In this document: positions 1 through 10,241 of the stretch, piece after piece | Layout of the letters: every line of letters begins with the position of its first letter | Position numbering within the stretch: position 1 is the first letter of the stretch | Source of the DNA: Jannaschia sp. W003 | GTDB lineage: Bacteria > Pseudomonadota > Alphaproteobacteria > Rhodobacterales > Rhodobacteraceae | Assembly: GCF_025144335.1 (NCBI RefSeq) | Contig: NZ_CP083539.1 | Span: forward strand, 2,295,501-2,359,500 | Direction of reading: 5' to 3' | Length of the DNA stretch: 64,000 bases | Made by a program: the position numbers and the translations under genes | The notes under the pieces: generated by a model | What the model saw: only the letters and a program-made list of their open reading frames with translations | Databases searched by the model: none | What the model was told of the DNA's origin: nothing

Positions 1-10
1 CCCCGAGCCC

Positions 11-823
11 GTGCGCCGCGCCCTCGCCGTGGCGGGCCGCAAGGAGATCGCGACCGAGGGCTACCCCTACCCCGAATGGCTGTCCAAGAAGCGCTACGAG
101 CGCGATCTGGATGCGCTTCAGGTCGAGCTGGTGAAGTGCCAGCGCTGGATGCAGGAGAGCGGCGCTCGCCTCGCCGTCGTGTTCGAGGGCCGCGACGCGG
201 CCGGCAAGGGATCGACCATACGCCGCCTCACCGCCAACCTCTCCGCCCGCTCGGCCCGCGTCGTGGCGTTGTCGAAGCCCACCGAAACCGAGGCCGGCCA
301 GTGGTACTTCCAACGCTACCTCGCGCACCTGCCCACCGCCGGCGAGATGGCGATCTTCGACCGTTCCTGGTACAACCGCGCCGTGGTCGAGCATGTCTTT
401 GGCTTCTGCACCCCCGCCCAGCGCGAGGCGTTCTTCGCGCAAGTCCCGGAGGTCGAGCACCTGCTGGTCGAGGACGGCATCATCCTCGTGAAGCTGTGGA
501 TGAACGTCGGCCGCGTGGAGCAGCTGCGCCGCATGCTCCGCCGCGAGGGCGACCCCCTCAAGCAGTGGAAGCTGAGCCGCATCGACGTCGAGGGGCTGGC
601 CAAGTGGGACGAGTACACGGCCGCCATCGGCGAGACGCTGGAGCGCGCCTCGTTTCATTACGCGCCCTGGACCGTCGTGCGCTCGGACGACAAGCGCCGC
701 GCCCGGCTCGAGGCGATCCGCACCGTGCTCTCGGCCGTTCCCTACGAGGGCCGCGACGACGCGCTGACGGCGCCCGATCCGCAGATCGCCGGCGGCCCCG
801 ATCTCTGGCTGAATGGTGCCTAA
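11..823 (+). CDS. ppk2: Polyphosphate kinase 2 family protein (possibly 5' partial)
   Basis: This is a PPK2-family kinase, which moves phosphate between polyphosphate and nucleotides in the cytosol. The P-loop [10 protein letters not shown] lies at residues 60-69 of the stretch read here, and the Walker B/lid segment FDRSWYNRA at about 116-124. The region before the P-loop (YPYP, then QRWMQESG) matches the usual PPK2 N-terminal arm. The frame stays open to the left edge, so the GTG at 11 may be internal and the true start may lie outside the window. The 3' end overlaps the next gene, a TetR regulator, by 11 nt, so the two are probably cotranscribed. The nucleotide preference (ADP or GDP) cannot be read from the sequence. 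Confidence 0.9.
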   Translation: MRRALAVAGRKEIATEGYPYPEWLSKKRYERDLDALQVELVKCQRWMQESGARLAVVFEGRDAAGKGSTIRRLTANLSARSARVVALSKPTETEAGQWYFQRYLAHLPTAGEMAIFDRSWYNRAVVEHVFGFCTPAQREAFFAQVPEVEHLLVEDGIILVKLWMNVGRVEQLRRMLRREGDPLKQWKLSRIDVEGLAKWDEYTAAIGETLERASFHYAPWTVVRSDDKRRARLEAIRTVLSAVPYEGRDDALTAPDPQIAGGPDLWLNGA

Positions 824-1433
824 GCAGGGCTACCATCACGGCAACCTCCGGCAGGCGCTGGTGGATGCGGCCCTCAGCCTGATCGAGGAGAAGGGCCCCA
901 CCGGCTTCACCCTCTCCGAGGCCGCGCGCGCCGCCGGCGTCACGCCCGCCGCCGTCTATCGCCACTTCGAGGGGCGCGAGGACCTCATCATCGAGTGCGC
1001 GCTCCAGGGCCACGCGATGTTCGCCGACCTCATGGCCCACGCCTGGCAGGAGGGGCAGCCCTCCGCGCTGGCCTCGTTCGAGGCGACCGGCCGCGCCTAC
1101 CTCGCCTTCGCGCGCCGCTTCCGGGGGCACTACACGGCGATGTTCGAGTCCGGCCTGAACCGCAACGCGACGCCCGAGCTGGCGCGCGCCTACGCCCGCT
1201 CCCGCGAGGTGCTGGACCGGGCGGCCGCCTCGCTGTCGGAGCGCATTCCGGAGGGCCGCCGCCCTCCCGCCGCGATGGTGACGGCCCATATATGGGCCAT
1301 GAGCCACGGCGTGGTGGAGCTGTTCGCGCGCGGCGAGCCGGGCAGCAACGCGCCCTACCCGCCCGAGGACCTGCTGGAGGCCGGCATCGGCATCTACCTG
1401 CGGGGCCTCGGCCTGATCGCGAAGGACGAGTGA
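813..1433 (+). CDS. TetR/AcrR family transcriptional regulator
   Basis: A 206-residue TetR-type repressor. An N-terminal helix-turn-helix spans about residues 10-55, with the recognition segment [18 protein letters not shown] typical of the family, followed by an all-helical ligand domain. The ligand is unknown. The gene starts inside the end of ppk2 (11-nt overlap), and its TGA overlaps the ATG of selO (TGATG). PPK2, regulator and SelO therefore form one tightly coupled unit, and the simplest inference is that the regulator controls this unit. Confidence 0.9.
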   Translation: MVPKQGYHHGNLRQALVDAALSLIEEKGPTGFTLSEAARAAGVTPAAVYRHFEGREDLIIECALQGHAMFADLMAHAWQEGQPSALASFEATGRAYLAFARRFRGHYTAMFESGLNRNATPELARAYARSREVLDRAAASLSERIPEGRRPPAAMVTAHIWAMSHGVVELFARGEPGSNAPYPPEDLLEAGIGIYLRGLGLIAKDE

Positions 1434-2809
1434 TGTTCCGCTTCGACAACTCCTACGCCCGCCTGCCCGAGCGATTCGGCACCAAGATGGCCCCTGCGCC
1501 CGTGGCCGATCCCGGTTGGGTCGCATGGAACGGGGCGCTCGCCGCGGAGATGGGCCTCGACCCGGCGGAGGTGGAGGCCTCGCTGGATGTGTTCGCCGGC
1601 AACCGCGTGCCCGAGGGCGCCGAGCCGATGGCGCAGCTCTACGCCGGCCACCAGTTCGGCGGCTGGTCGCCCCAGCTCGGCGACGGCCGCGCGATCCTCT
1701 TGGGCGAGCACGTGCACGGCGACCGGCGCTGGGACGTGGCGCTCAAGGGCTCCGGCCCCACCCCCTACAGCCGCATGGGCGACGGCCGCTCCGCGCTGGG
1801 GCCGGTGATCCGCGAGTACCTCGTGTCCGAGGCCATGCACGCCCTCGGTGTGCCCACGACGCGGGCGCTGGCCGCCGTCACCACGGGCGAGACCGTGCTG
1901 CGGCAGGAGGGCGACGTGGCGGGCGGCATCCTCACGCGGGTGGCGGCCTCCCACATCCGCGTCGGCACCTTCCAGGTCTTCGCCGCACGCGACGACGCCG
2001 AGGCGGTGCGGCTGCTGCTGGACCACGCCACCGCCCGCCACCATCCCACGGCCGGCGGCCCGCTCGGCTTCCTGCGCGCGGTGATGGAGCGGCAGGCGGA
2101 GCTCGTCGCGCAGTGGATGGGCCTCGGCTTCATCCACGGCGTCATGAACACCGACAACATGGCCGTCTCCGGCGAGACCATTGACTACGGGCCTTGCGCC
2201 TTCATGGAGGCCTACCACCCCGACACCGTATTCTCCTCGATCGACCAGTTCGGCCGCTATGCGTGGTCGAAGCAGCCCGACATCGCGCTTTGGAACCTCG
2301 CCCAGCTCGCGACGGCCCTCCTCCCGGTGATGGGCGAGCGCGAGGCCGCGGTGCGGGAGGCCACCGAGACGCTGGAGGGGTTCGCGGACCTCTTCGACGC
2401 GGCGTGGCGGCGGGTGCTGGGTGCCAAGATCGGCGTCAACGACCCCGCGCTCGGATCGGAGCTGCTGGCGATCATGGCCGAGCACCGCCTCGACTTCACC
2501 CTTACATTCCGCGCCCTCGCCGTGGACGGCGACGTGGTGGACGCGCCGCCCCGGCTGGAGGACTGGCTCGCCCGCTGGCGCGGCCTCGCCCCCGACAGCG
2601 AGGCCATGCGCCGCGCGAACCCTGCCGTGATCCCGCGCAACCACCGCGTCGAGGAGGCGATCCAGGCGGCCTACGCGGGGGACCTCGCGCCCTTCCACCG
2701 CCTCCACGAGGTGCTGCGCGACCCCTGGACCGAGACCGCCGCCAACCGCCCCTTCCGCGACCCCGCCCGCCCCGAGGAACGGGTGGAGCGGACGTTCTGC
2801 GGCACGTGA
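1433..2809 (+). CDS. selO: Protein adenylyltransferase SelO (YdiU/UPF0061 pseudokinase)
   Basis: A 458-residue SelO homologue. Members transfer AMP from ATP to Ser/Thr/Tyr of target proteins and are tied to redox homeostasis. Family-typical blocks are [18 protein letters not shown] near residues 70-87, the segment [20 protein letters not shown], and [23 protein letters not shown] for the inverted active site. The protein ends in FCGT; the C-terminal Cys sits where eukaryotic SelO carries selenocysteine and E. coli YdiU a Cys. The start is the ATG at 1433, coupled to the TetR stop by a TGATG overlap. The open frame extends upstream of this ATG but only antisense-like low-complexity sequence is found there. 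Confidence 0.93.
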   Translation: MFRFDNSYARLPERFGTKMAPAPVADPGWVAWNGALAAEMGLDPAEVEASLDVFAGNRVPEGAEPMAQLYAGHQFGGWSPQLGDGRAILLGEHVHGDRRWDVALKGSGPTPYSRMGDGRSALGPVIREYLVSEAMHALGVPTTRALAAVTTGETVLRQEGDVAGGILTRVAASHIRVGTFQVFAARDDAEAVRLLLDHATARHHPTAGGPLGFLRAVMERQAELVAQWMGLGFIHGVMNTDNMAVSGETIDYGPCAFMEAYHPDTVFSSIDQFGRYAWSKQPDIALWNLAQLATALLPVMGEREAAVREATETLEGFADLFDAAWRRVLGAKIGVNDPALGSELLAIMAEHRLDFTLTFRALAVDGDVVDAPPRLEDWLARWRGLAPDSEAMRRANPAVIPRNHRVEEAIQAAYAGDLAPFHRLHEVLRDPWTETAANRPFRDPARPEERVERTFCGT

Positions 2810-2811
2810 CA

Positions 2812-3345
2812 ATGACGCAGGTAGGATGCCGGTGCGGCGCGGTCGCGCTCGCTGTCGAGGGGCCGCCCATCGCCGCCGTCGAGTGCCACTGCGCAAGCTG
2901 CCGCCGCGCCGGCGCGATGCTGGAGGCGCTTCCCGACGCCTTGCCCGTGCTGGACGCCCGCGGCGGCACCGCCTTCGTCATGCAGCGCAAGGACCGCGTC
3001 CGCTTCGAGCGGGGCACCGAACACCTGCGCGCCCTGCGCCTCGCCGAGGGCGGAACCCGCCGCGTGGTGGCAACCTGCTGCGGCACGCCCGTGTTCCTGG
3101 AGTTCCCCGGCGGCCACTGGCTCAGCCTCTACGCGGCAATCTGGACCGAGAGCGCCCGCCCCCGCACGGAGTTCCGCACCATGACCGGGGATCGCGACCT
3201 GCCCCACGACGTGCCCAACCTGCGCACCCACTCCCTCGGCTTCTACGCCCGCCTCCTCGTGGCCTGGGCGCGCATGGGCTTCCGCAACCCGCCCGCGCCC
3301 GACGCCGCGCCGCTGGACCTGCCACCCGCCCCGCCCCGGCCCTGA
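2812..3345 (+). CDS. GFA-like (glutathione-dependent formaldehyde-activating family) zinc protein
   Basis: A 177-residue protein with the cysteine pattern of the GFA/CENP-V fold: CRCG near residue 6, CHCASC near 26 and a CC pair near 90. These would hold structural and catalytic zinc. The match is to the fold rather than to a proven enzyme; DUF6151-type proteins look the same. It begins 2 nt after the selO stop and probably ends the ppk2-tetR-selO unit. Its last codons (PPAPPRP) and TGA lie inside a GC palindromic repeat, so the repeat has contributed the protein's tail. Confidence 0.75.
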   Translation: MTQVGCRCGAVALAVEGPPIAAVECHCASCRRAGAMLEALPDALPVLDARGGTAFVMQRKDRVRFERGTEHLRALRLAEGGTRRVVATCCGTPVFLEFPGGHWLSLYAAIWTESARPRTEFRTMTGDRDLPHDVPNLRTHSLGFYARLLVAWARMGFRNPPAPDAAPLDLPPAPPRP

Positions 3346-3429
3346 GCCGGGGCCTCCGGGACCCGTCGGCGCTGGAACTGCTGAGCGATGCGAATGCGGA
3401 TGGCGAAGGCCCCGGATCGAGTCCGGGGC
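3333..3429. repeat. Composite GC-palindromic repeat (two palindromes, 8-5-8)
   Basis: Two palindromes of identical layout flank a 55-nt spacer: arms GCCCCGGC/GCCGGGGC at 3333-3340 and 3346-3353 with loop CCTGA, and GCCCCGGA/TCCGGGGC at 3409-3416 and 3422-3429 with loop TCGAG. The same design recurs near 6.4-6.7 kb, 15.15 kb and 59.2-59.4 kb. Confidence 0.8.
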
Positions 3430-3712
3430 GGCCCATTCACCCCCCGTTAACCGCTCCCCCGGACAACCCGTCCTCGCGCGCAGGGGCCTCGGCCCCGACC
3501 GGAATGACGGAGATGGCGGGGCCCCCTTGGCACGGGGCCCATCGTCCGAACCGCATGCAACGAGGGGGGGATGACGCCCCCGAGGACACCCCGGACGTCC
3601 GTCCGGGCCGCCCGATCCGTCCGTTCGACCTCGAACGCGGCGCCGATCCCGGACCACGAGCACGACGGCTTCGGCCCTTCCGCCCACGGCCCCCGCGCCG
3701 TATTGGGGCGCC
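3346..3712. other. Intergenic region, GC repeat plus start-proximal promoter of fur
   Basis: A 367-nt gene-free stretch. Its left part is the composite palindromic repeat. The middle (about 3430-3690) shows no gene I can support. The right end has TATTGG at 3701-3706, exactly 6 nt before the ATG of the Fur-family gene and with no Shine-Dalgarno, which looks like a -10 element for a leaderless transcript. Confidence 0.5.
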
Positions 3713-4123
3713 ATGACCCGTCCCCCGATCCTCGCCCGCGCCGAGAGCCACGGCATGCGCCTCACCGGCCAGCGCCGCGTGATCGCCGAGGTGCTGGAGG
3801 CCGCCGACGACCACCCCGACACCGAGACCGTCCACGCCCGCGCCGCCGCGGTCGATCCGGCGATCTCGGTCGCCACGGTCTACCGCACCGTGAAGCTGTT
3901 CGAGGAGGCCGGCATCCTCGAGCGCCGCGAGTTCGGCGACGGGCGTGCCCGCTGGGAGGACGCCGAGCGCGAGCACCACGACCACCTGATCGACGTGCAG
4001 ACCGGCGAGGTCATCGAGTTCTGCGACCCCGAGATCGAGGCCCTGCAGGAGCGCATCGCCCGCCGCCTCGGCTACGAGCTGCGCGGCCACCGGCTGGAGC
4101 TGTTCGGCGTGCGCCGCCCGTGA
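3713..4123 (+). CDS. Fur/Mur family metal-responsive regulator
   Basis: A 136-residue Fur-superfamily repressor: winged helix in the first 80 residues (LTGQRRVIAEVLE, ISVATVYRTVKLFEEAGI) and a metal-binding dimerisation half with HHDHLID. It lacks the C-terminal CxxC zinc pairs of E. coli Fur, as is usual for the alphaproteobacterial Fur/Mur branch, where Mn2+ can be the physiological corepressor. I cannot tell Mn from Fe sensing by sequence. There is no Shine-Dalgarno, but TATTGG lies at -12. The GTG of the following EamA gene overlaps its TGA (GTGA), so the exporter is translationally coupled to the regulator. Confidence 0.88.
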   Translation: MTRPPILARAESHGMRLTGQRRVIAEVLEAADDHPDTETVHARAAAVDPAISVATVYRTVKLFEEAGILERREFGDGRARWEDAEREHHDHLIDVQTGEVIEFCDPEIEALQERIARRLGYELRGHRLELFGVRRP

Positions 4124-5070
4124 GCGCGCTGCCCCCCGGCTCCGCCGGCGCCCCCCTCGATCCCGAAGCCGGTGAGCGCGCGGCCACCTTGCGCGGCTGC
4201 GCGCTGATGACCGCCGCGATGGCCGGCTTCGCCTGCGAAGACGCGCTCATCAAGTCGCTGGGCGGCGCCCTGCCGCCGGCGCAGATCATCTGGATGCTGG
4301 GCCTCGGCGGCGCGCTCGTCCTCGGCCTCATCCTCGCCCTGCGCGGCGAGCCGCTGTGGGTCCCCGAGCTGCGCCACCCCCGCGTGCTGCTGCGCTCCGC
4401 CGCCGACGCCGTGGGCGCCTCGTTCTTCGTGCCCGCCGTCGTTCTGATCCCGCTCGCCACCGCCTCCGCCGTTATCCAGGCGACGCCGCTCGTGGTGGCG
4501 ATGGGCGCCGCCCTGTTCCTCGGGCAAACGGTGGGCTGGCGGCGCTGGACCGCGATCGCGGTGGGCTTCGGCGGGGTGCTCCTGATCCTGCGCCCCGGCG
4601 CCGACAGCTTCGATCCCTTGGTGCTGCTGGCCGTGGGCGGCATGCTCTGCCTCGCCGTGCGCGACCTCGCCACGCGCGGCTTGCCCAACGCGCTCTCGGG
4701 GCTGCTCCTGTCCATGGTCGCCTTCGCCGCGATCGTGCCCGCGGGCCTCCTGCTGCAGCTCGCCCTCGCCCAGCCCCTCGTGGTGCCCACCGCGCTCCAG
4801 CTCCTGACCATGGCGGGCTGCCTCGTGTTCGGGCTGGCCGGCTACGTCGCCATCGTCGGCGCCACCCGCGCCGGCGACATCGCGGTGATCTCCTCGTTCC
4901 GATATGCGCGCATGGTCTTCGCCCTCGTCCTCGCCGCGATCTTCTTCGGCGAGCGCCCCGACGCCTTCACCCTCGCAGGCATCGCCGTCGTGGTCGGCGC
5001 CGGCGTCTTCACCCTCCTGCGCGAGGCCCGGGCGCGGCGCCCGCTTCCCCAACGTGACCCGCCGCGCTAA
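4120..5070 (+). CDS. EamA/DMT family inner-membrane transporter
   Basis: A 316-residue protein with about ten hydrophobic segments forming two EamA repeats, the drug/metabolite exporter superfamily; the substrate is unknown. The start chosen is the GTG at 4120 that overlaps the fur stop; the ATG at 4207, just before the first membrane span, is an alternative that would remove a 29-residue hydrophilic leader. Coupling to the Fur/Mur gene is by position only and does not prove metal-related transport. Enolase follows after 33 nt with its own ribosome binding site. Confidence 0.85.
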   Translation: MSALPPGSAGAPLDPEAGERAATLRGCALMTAAMAGFACEDALIKSLGGALPPAQIIWMLGLGGALVLGLILALRGEPLWVPELRHPRVLLRSAADAVGASFFVPAVVLIPLATASAVIQATPLVVAMGAALFLGQTVGWRRWTAIAVGFGGVLLILRPGADSFDPLVLLAVGGMLCLAVRDLATRGLPNALSGLLLSMVAFAAIVPAGLLLQLALAQPLVVPTALQLLTMAGCLVFGLAGYVAIVGATRAGDIAVISSFRYARMVFALVLAAIFFGERPDAFTLAGIAVVVGAGVFTLLREARARRPLPQRDPPR

Positions 5071-6378
<1,308 letters not shown>

Positions 6379-6394
6379 GGGCTGGGCTGGGAGC

Positions 6395-6415
6395 GCCCCG
6401 GGCTTGGCCCGGGGC
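6395..6415. repeat. GC palindrome, 8-5-8, just after eno
   Basis: Arms GCCCCGGG (6395-6402) and CCCGGGGC (6408-6415) with loop CTTGG. It lies 17 nt after the enolase stop and could end eno transcription, although no T-run follows. Confidence 0.75.
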
Positions 6416-6574
6416 CTGTGGGGGCCGTCGGAGCTTCCTCCTGTGGAGGGGCGACGGCGTGTGGCGCCGCTTCCGCCCCGCTCCGCAACGCCACCGCCAA
6501 CCGCACCCCGAGGCCCCGACGCGGGGGCCGGGGCGTAGCGAGCGACGGGCGTCGCCTGCAACGAAGCGCGACAC

Positions 6575-6717
6575 GCCCCGGACCTGATCCGGGGCCTCCG
6601 GGCGCTGTTGGAACAGCCCTCCGGAACGGGGCGATGGCATATGGCGCCCCGACGTCCGTCCCCGCTCCGCAGCACCACCTCCACCGTCACCCCGAGGCCC
6701 CGGGTCGGGCCCGGGGC
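6575..6717. repeat. Composite GC-palindromic repeat, two palindromes
   Basis: GCCCCGGA/TCCGGGGC at 6575-6582 and 6588-6595 (loop CCTGA) and GCCCCGGG/CCCGGGGC at 6697-6704 and 6710-6717 (loop TCGGG). The intervening 101 nt include CTCCGGAACGGGGC, like the spacer of the 59-kb copies. Confidence 0.75.
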
Positions 6718-6777
6718 GAGGCTGCCGTCGCGCTTCCACCGGCGACCCCGCCGGTGCGGGGGCGCGCTCGGGCCTCG

Positions 6778-6798
6778 GATCGGTCCACCGGACCGATC
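6778..6798. repeat. 21-bp GATCGGTCC palindrome, copy 1
   Basis: Arms GATCGGTCC (6778-6786) and GGACCGATC (6790-6798) with ACC between. A second copy with the same arms lies at 15240-15260, also in intergenic DNA beside a GC palindrome. Confidence 0.8.
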
Positions 6799-6863
6799 CG
6801 TCCGCCGGAGGCGGACCGGCCCTCGCCATTGCCCCCCGCCCGCGCCCCGCGTAACCCCGTGCC

Positions 6864-7787
6864 ATGACCGCGCTCCTCCGTCCCTCCGACCGGCCGGTCC
6901 TCGGCGTGGCTCTGATGATGGGGTTCTGCGTGGCCGCCCCGCTCGCCGACGCCGCCGCCAAGATCCTCGCCGGCACCTTCCCCGTCCTGCAGCTCGTGCT
7001 CGCGCGCTTCGCCGCGCAGGTGGCGGTGCTGGTCCCCCTCGCGCTCGCCACGCGCCGCACGCTCGCCCTGTCGCGCCGGGGCTGGATGCTGACTGCCCTG
7101 CGCGCCGTGCTGCAGATCGCGGGCATCTTCCTGATGATCTCCGCCCTGCGCGTCCTGCCCCTCGCCGAGGCCATCGCGATCGCCTTCGTGATGCCCTTCG
7201 TGCTCCTGCTCCTCGGCCACGTGCTCCTCGGCGAGACCGTCGGTCCCCACCGCCTGCTCGCCTGCGCGGTGGGCTTCGGCGGCACGCTCCTCGTGATGCA
7301 GCCCACCTTCGCCGAGGCCGGCTGGGCGGTGCTGCTGCCGCTCGGCGTCGCGGTCGTCTTCGCGCTCTTCATCCTCGCCACCCGCGCGCTTGCCCGCGAG
7401 GCCGACCCGGTGGCGATGCAGGCCGACGCGGGTATCGTCGCGCTCGCCCTCCTCGGGGCGGGCTACGCGCTGGGCGGCGGCCCTCTCGTCGCGCTCGCCC
7501 CCGTGGGCGGCGACTGGCCGCTCCTGCTCCTCATGGGCCTTCTCGGCACCCTTGGGCATCTGATGATGACGTGGTCGCTGCGTTTCGCGCCCGCGGCCAC
7601 CCTCGCGCCCATGCAGTACGTCGAGATCCCCGTCGCGGCCCTGGTGGGGCTGTGGCTGTTCGGGGACTGGCCCGACCCGCTCGCCAACCTCGGCATCGCC
7701 GTCACGGTCGCCACCGGCCTCTACATCCTCTGGCGCGAGGCGCGTGCGGCCCCCGAGGCCGCGCCCGCCCGCGCCCCGACACCCTAG
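6864..7787 (+). CDS. EamA/DMT family inner-membrane transporter
   Basis: A 307-residue protein with ten predicted membrane spans in two EamA halves (first half to about residue 145). It shares only family-level likeness with the EamA gene at 4120. The substrate is unknown. The ATG at 6864 follows TAACCC at -12 without a Shine-Dalgarno, so the transcript may be leaderless. The antiporter gene begins 9 nt after its stop, so both probably share one mRNA. Confidence 0.87.
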   Translation: MTALLRPSDRPVLGVALMMGFCVAAPLADAAAKILAGTFPVLQLVLARFAAQVAVLVPLALATRRTLALSRRGWMLTALRAVLQIAGIFLMISALRVLPLAEAIAIAFVMPFVLLLLGHVLLGETVGPHRLLACAVGFGGTLLVMQPTFAEAGWAVLLPLGVAVVFALFILATRALAREADPVAMQADAGIVALALLGAGYALGGGPLVALAPVGGDWPLLLLMGLLGTLGHLMMTWSLRFAPAATLAPMQYVEIPVAALVGLWLFGDWPDPLANLGIAVTVATGLYILWREARAAPEAAPARAPTP

Positions 7788-7796
7788 GACGCCCCC

Positions 7797-9053
7797 ATGG
7801 ACATCCTCGCCATCGCCTCGCTGCTGCTCGTGGCCGCGGCCCTCTTCGGCGCCGTGAACCACCTCGTGCTCAAGCTGCCCTCGGCCATCGGCATCCTCGT
7901 GGTGGCCCTCGTCGCCTCGTTCCTGATCATCGGCGCGGACGCCGTGTTCCCGTGGCTCACGGTCGAGGAGTCGATCGAGGAGGTCGTGCTCGGCATCGAG
8001 TTCTCGGACGCCCTGCTGGAGGGGATGCTCGGCCTCCTCCTCTTCGCCGGCGCGCTCCACGTGAAGGTCGAGGCGCTGCGGCGCGAGTGGCTGCTCGTGC
8101 TCCTCATGGCGACCATCGGCGTCGGCCTCTCCACCGCCATCGCGGGCGTCGGCTTCTCTTGGCTCACCGGCACGCCGATCCTCGTGGCCCTCGTGTTCGG
8201 CGCGTTGATCTCGCCCACCGACCCCGTGGCCGTGCTGGGCGTGCTGCGCGCGGCCAAGCTGCCGAAGTCGCTGGAGACCAAGATCGCCGGCGAGTCGCTG
8301 TTCAACGACGGCGTAGGCTACGTGGTGTTCCTGGTCCTCGTCGGCATCGCCTTTCCGGCGGACGACGCCCACGGCTCGGGCCTGTCGGGCGCCGCGCTCC
8401 TCTTCGCGCAGGAGGCGTTCGGCGGGGCGCTGCTGGGCGCCGCCCTCGGCTTCGTGACGTTCCGCATCATGCGGCGCATCGACGACCCGCCGCTGGAGGT
8501 CCTGATCACCTTGGCGCTCGCCTTCGGGGGCTATCAGCTCTCGCTCTGGCTCCACGTCTCGGCGCCGATCATGGCGGTGGTGGCGGGCCTCCTGATCGGC
8601 GACGTAGGCACGCGCCACGGCATGAGCGCCGAGACCCGCGCCCACGTGGACACCTTCTGGACGCTCGTCGACGAGATCCTGAACGCCGTGCTCTTCCTCC
8701 TGATCGGCATCGAGGTCTTCGCGGTGGCCTTCGACGCGAGCTATCTCGTGGCCGGGCTGGGGGCGATCGTGCTGCACCTCGTCGCGCGCTTCGCCGCCGT
8801 GGCCGTGCCGGTGGCGATCCTGAAGCCCTTCTCGGCCAACCTCGAGCAGGGCGTGACGCGGATCATGACCTGGGGCGGCCTCAAGGGCGGGATCTCGGTG
8901 GCCCTCGTGCTGGCGCTGCCCGAGAACGAGTGGAAGCCGCTGATGCTGACCGCCTGCTACATGGTGGTCCTCTTCTCGATCATCGTGCAGGGCCTGACGG
9001 TCGCGCCCCTCGCCCGCCGCCTGGGCGGCGAGCCGGAGCTGGACGTGGGCTAG
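7797..9053 (+). CDS. CPA1-family Na+(K+)/H+ antiporter (NhaP-like)
   Basis: A 418-residue membrane protein with about twelve spans. Signature segments of monovalent cation:proton antiporter-1 are present: SPTDPVAVLGVL and, in the ion-binding core, GESLFNDGVGYVVF, which holds the Asn-Asp pair of electroneutral CPA1 members. A late TWGGLKGGISVALVLALP block is also typical. It would exchange Na+ or K+ for protons across the inner membrane in pH and salt homeostasis. It lies 9 nt after an EamA transporter in the same direction. Confidence 0.92.
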   Translation: MDILAIASLLLVAAALFGAVNHLVLKLPSAIGILVVALVASFLIIGADAVFPWLTVEESIEEVVLGIEFSDALLEGMLGLLLFAGALHVKVEALRREWLLVLLMATIGVGLSTAIAGVGFSWLTGTPILVALVFGALISPTDPVAVLGVLRAAKLPKSLETKIAGESLFNDGVGYVVFLVLVGIAFPADDAHGSGLSGAALLFAQEAFGGALLGAALGFVTFRIMRRIDDPPLEVLITLALAFGGYQLSLWLHVSAPIMAVVAGLLIGDVGTRHGMSAETRAHVDTFWTLVDEILNAVLFLLIGIEVFAVAFDASYLVAGLGAIVLHLVARFAAVAVPVAILKPFSANLEQGVTRIMTWGGLKGGISVALVLALPENEWKPLMLTACYMVVLFSIIVQGLTVAPLARRLGGEPELDVG

Positions 9054-9139
9054 GCGTTCCCATTCTCGTGTGCACGGTTCACGGGGCCGGGGCCGTGCCC
9101 TACCTCTGGGGTCTCACCCCGCCGCAAGGGAGCCTCGCC

Positions 9140-9631
9140 ATGATCCCCGCCACCCGCCGCAGCGTCCTCGCCACCGGAGCCGCCGCGCTCGCGGGCCTCG
9201 CCGTGCCCGCCTACGGCGCGCTCGCGCCCACGCCGACCATGCGCGGCGGCGCCAACAACTACCGCCCCGGCGCCCCGGTGGTGGAGCGGATCGGGGCCGG
9301 CGGGTTCCTGATGACCGGCACGGTCCGCCGTGCGGGCGACGGCGCCCCGCTGCCGGGGCGGCGCATCCAGATCTGGGCCCACACCACCGAGGGCCACGAG
9401 CGCGACGCCCGCAGCCACGGCGCCACCCTTACGGCGGCGGACGGCAGCTTCCGCATGGACATGCCGCAGATCGTGCCCGCCTTCGGCCAGCCCCACGGCC
9501 ATCTCGCCTTCGACGCAGAACAGGATGCGGCCTTCGGCGGCGGCGGCTTCGAGACCGTGTTCCTGCGCCCCGTCATGGCTCGCCCCGACCAGACGGCGCT
9601 GCACGTCGACTTCGTGCTTCAACCTGCCTGA
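9140..9631 (+). CDS. Tat-exported intradiol-dioxygenase-like protein
   Basis: A 163-residue exported protein. The N-terminus carries a twin-arginine motif (TRRSVLATG) and a hydrophobic stretch ending near PAYGA, so export folded to the periplasm is likely. The mature part has the beta-sandwich signature of intradiol dioxygenases (LMTGTVRRAGDGAPLPGRRIQIWAH region and a following GxF segment), but it is short and I do not see the full Tyr-Tyr-His-His iron set, so enzyme activity is doubtful. GGGAG upstream is the ribosome binding site. The next gene, a ferric-reductase-like membrane protein, begins 10 nt later, which hints at a paired periplasmic redox function. Confidence 0.7.
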   Translation: MIPATRRSVLATGAAALAGLAVPAYGALAPTPTMRGGANNYRPGAPVVERIGAGGFLMTGTVRRAGDGAPLPGRRIQIWAHTTEGHERDARSHGATLTAADGSFRMDMPQIVPAFGQPHGHLAFDAEQDAAFGGGGFETVFLRPVMARPDQTALHVDFVLQPA

Positions 9632-9641
9632 CCCGCGCATC

Positions 9642-10241
9642 GTGGCGCGTGCCGCCCTGATCTGGGGAGCGCTCGCCGCCGCGATCGCCGTCCCCCTCTG
9701 GATCGCGTCCACCAGCCCGCTGCTGGCCTGGCGCGAGCCGGTCTACGTCGCGGCGGGGCTCGCGGGCGTGGTGGGACTGGCGTGCCTCCTCCTGCAGCCG
9801 TTGCTGGCCACCGGGGCGCTGCCCGGCCTCGGCGCGCGGCGGGGGCGCCGGGTGCACCGCGCCGCGGGCGTGCTGCTGATCGCGGCGATCCTCGTGCACG
9901 TGGGCGGCCTATGGGTCACCAGCCCGCCGGACGTCGTCGACGCCCTGCTCCTGCGCTCGCCCACGCCGTTCTCGCCCTGGGGCGTCGCCGCGATGTGGGC
10001 CGCCTTCGCCGCCGCCGTGGTGGCGGTGGGTCGGCGACGCCTGCGCCCTGCCACGTGGCGGCGGGCGCACCTCGCGCTGGGCGCGGCAGTGGTCGGGGGC
10101 ACGGCGGCGCACGCGCTGCTGATCGAGGGGACGATGGGCACCGTGTCGAAGGCCGCGCTCTGCCTACTGGCCGTCCTGGCGACGGCGTGGGCGGCGATGC
10201 GGGGCTGGCGGCGTCAGGCGTCCAGCTCGGCATCCCAGTAG
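9642..10241 (+). CDS. Ferric-reductase-like b-type haem membrane protein
   Basis: A 199-residue protein with about six spans. Two helices carry His pairs with similar spacing (VHRAAGVLLIAAILVH and AHLALGAAVVGGTAAH), the layout used to bind two b-haems in the ferric reductase/MsrQ-like superfamily. There is no FAD/NAD domain, so an electron-accepting partner is needed; the exported protein just upstream is a candidate. The GTG at 9642 is the best start, since upstream in-frame sequence overlaps the preceding gene. The end overlaps the convergent HNH gene by 28 nt. Confidence 0.6.
   Translation: MARAALIWGALAAAIAVPLWIASTSPLLAWREPVYVAAGLAGVVGLACLLLQPLLATGALPGLGARRGRRVHRAAGVLLIAAILVHVGGLWVTSPPDVVDALLLRSPTPFSPWGVAAMWAAFAAAVVAVGRRRLRPATWRRAHLALGAAVVGGTAAHALLIEGTMGTVSKAALCLLAVLATAWAAMRGWRRQASSSASQ

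Larger units (their letters stand above)
6379..6863. other. 485-nt intergenic cluster of palindromic repeats
   Basis: No gene is supported here. Three copies of the GC palindrome (6395-6415, 6575-6595, 6697-6717) and one copy of the 21-bp GATCGGTCC palindrome (6778-6798) fill the space between eno and the next transporter. The segment 6600-6660 (TTGGAACAGCC, CCGGAACGGGGC) resembles the spacers at 59.2-59.4 kb. TAACCC at 6852-6857 lies 6 nt before the next ATG and is a candidate -10 of a leaderless promoter. Confidence 0.6.

Noticed and set aside
995..1432. Extended N-terminus of SelO from a start at 995
   Set aside because: The extension is an off-frame translation of the TetR gene; the coupled ATG at 1433 gives the normal family N-terminus.
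3440..3455. Single TTAAC words (for example near 3446) as CtrA sites
   Set aside because: Only one half-site is present; the spaced second half is missing.
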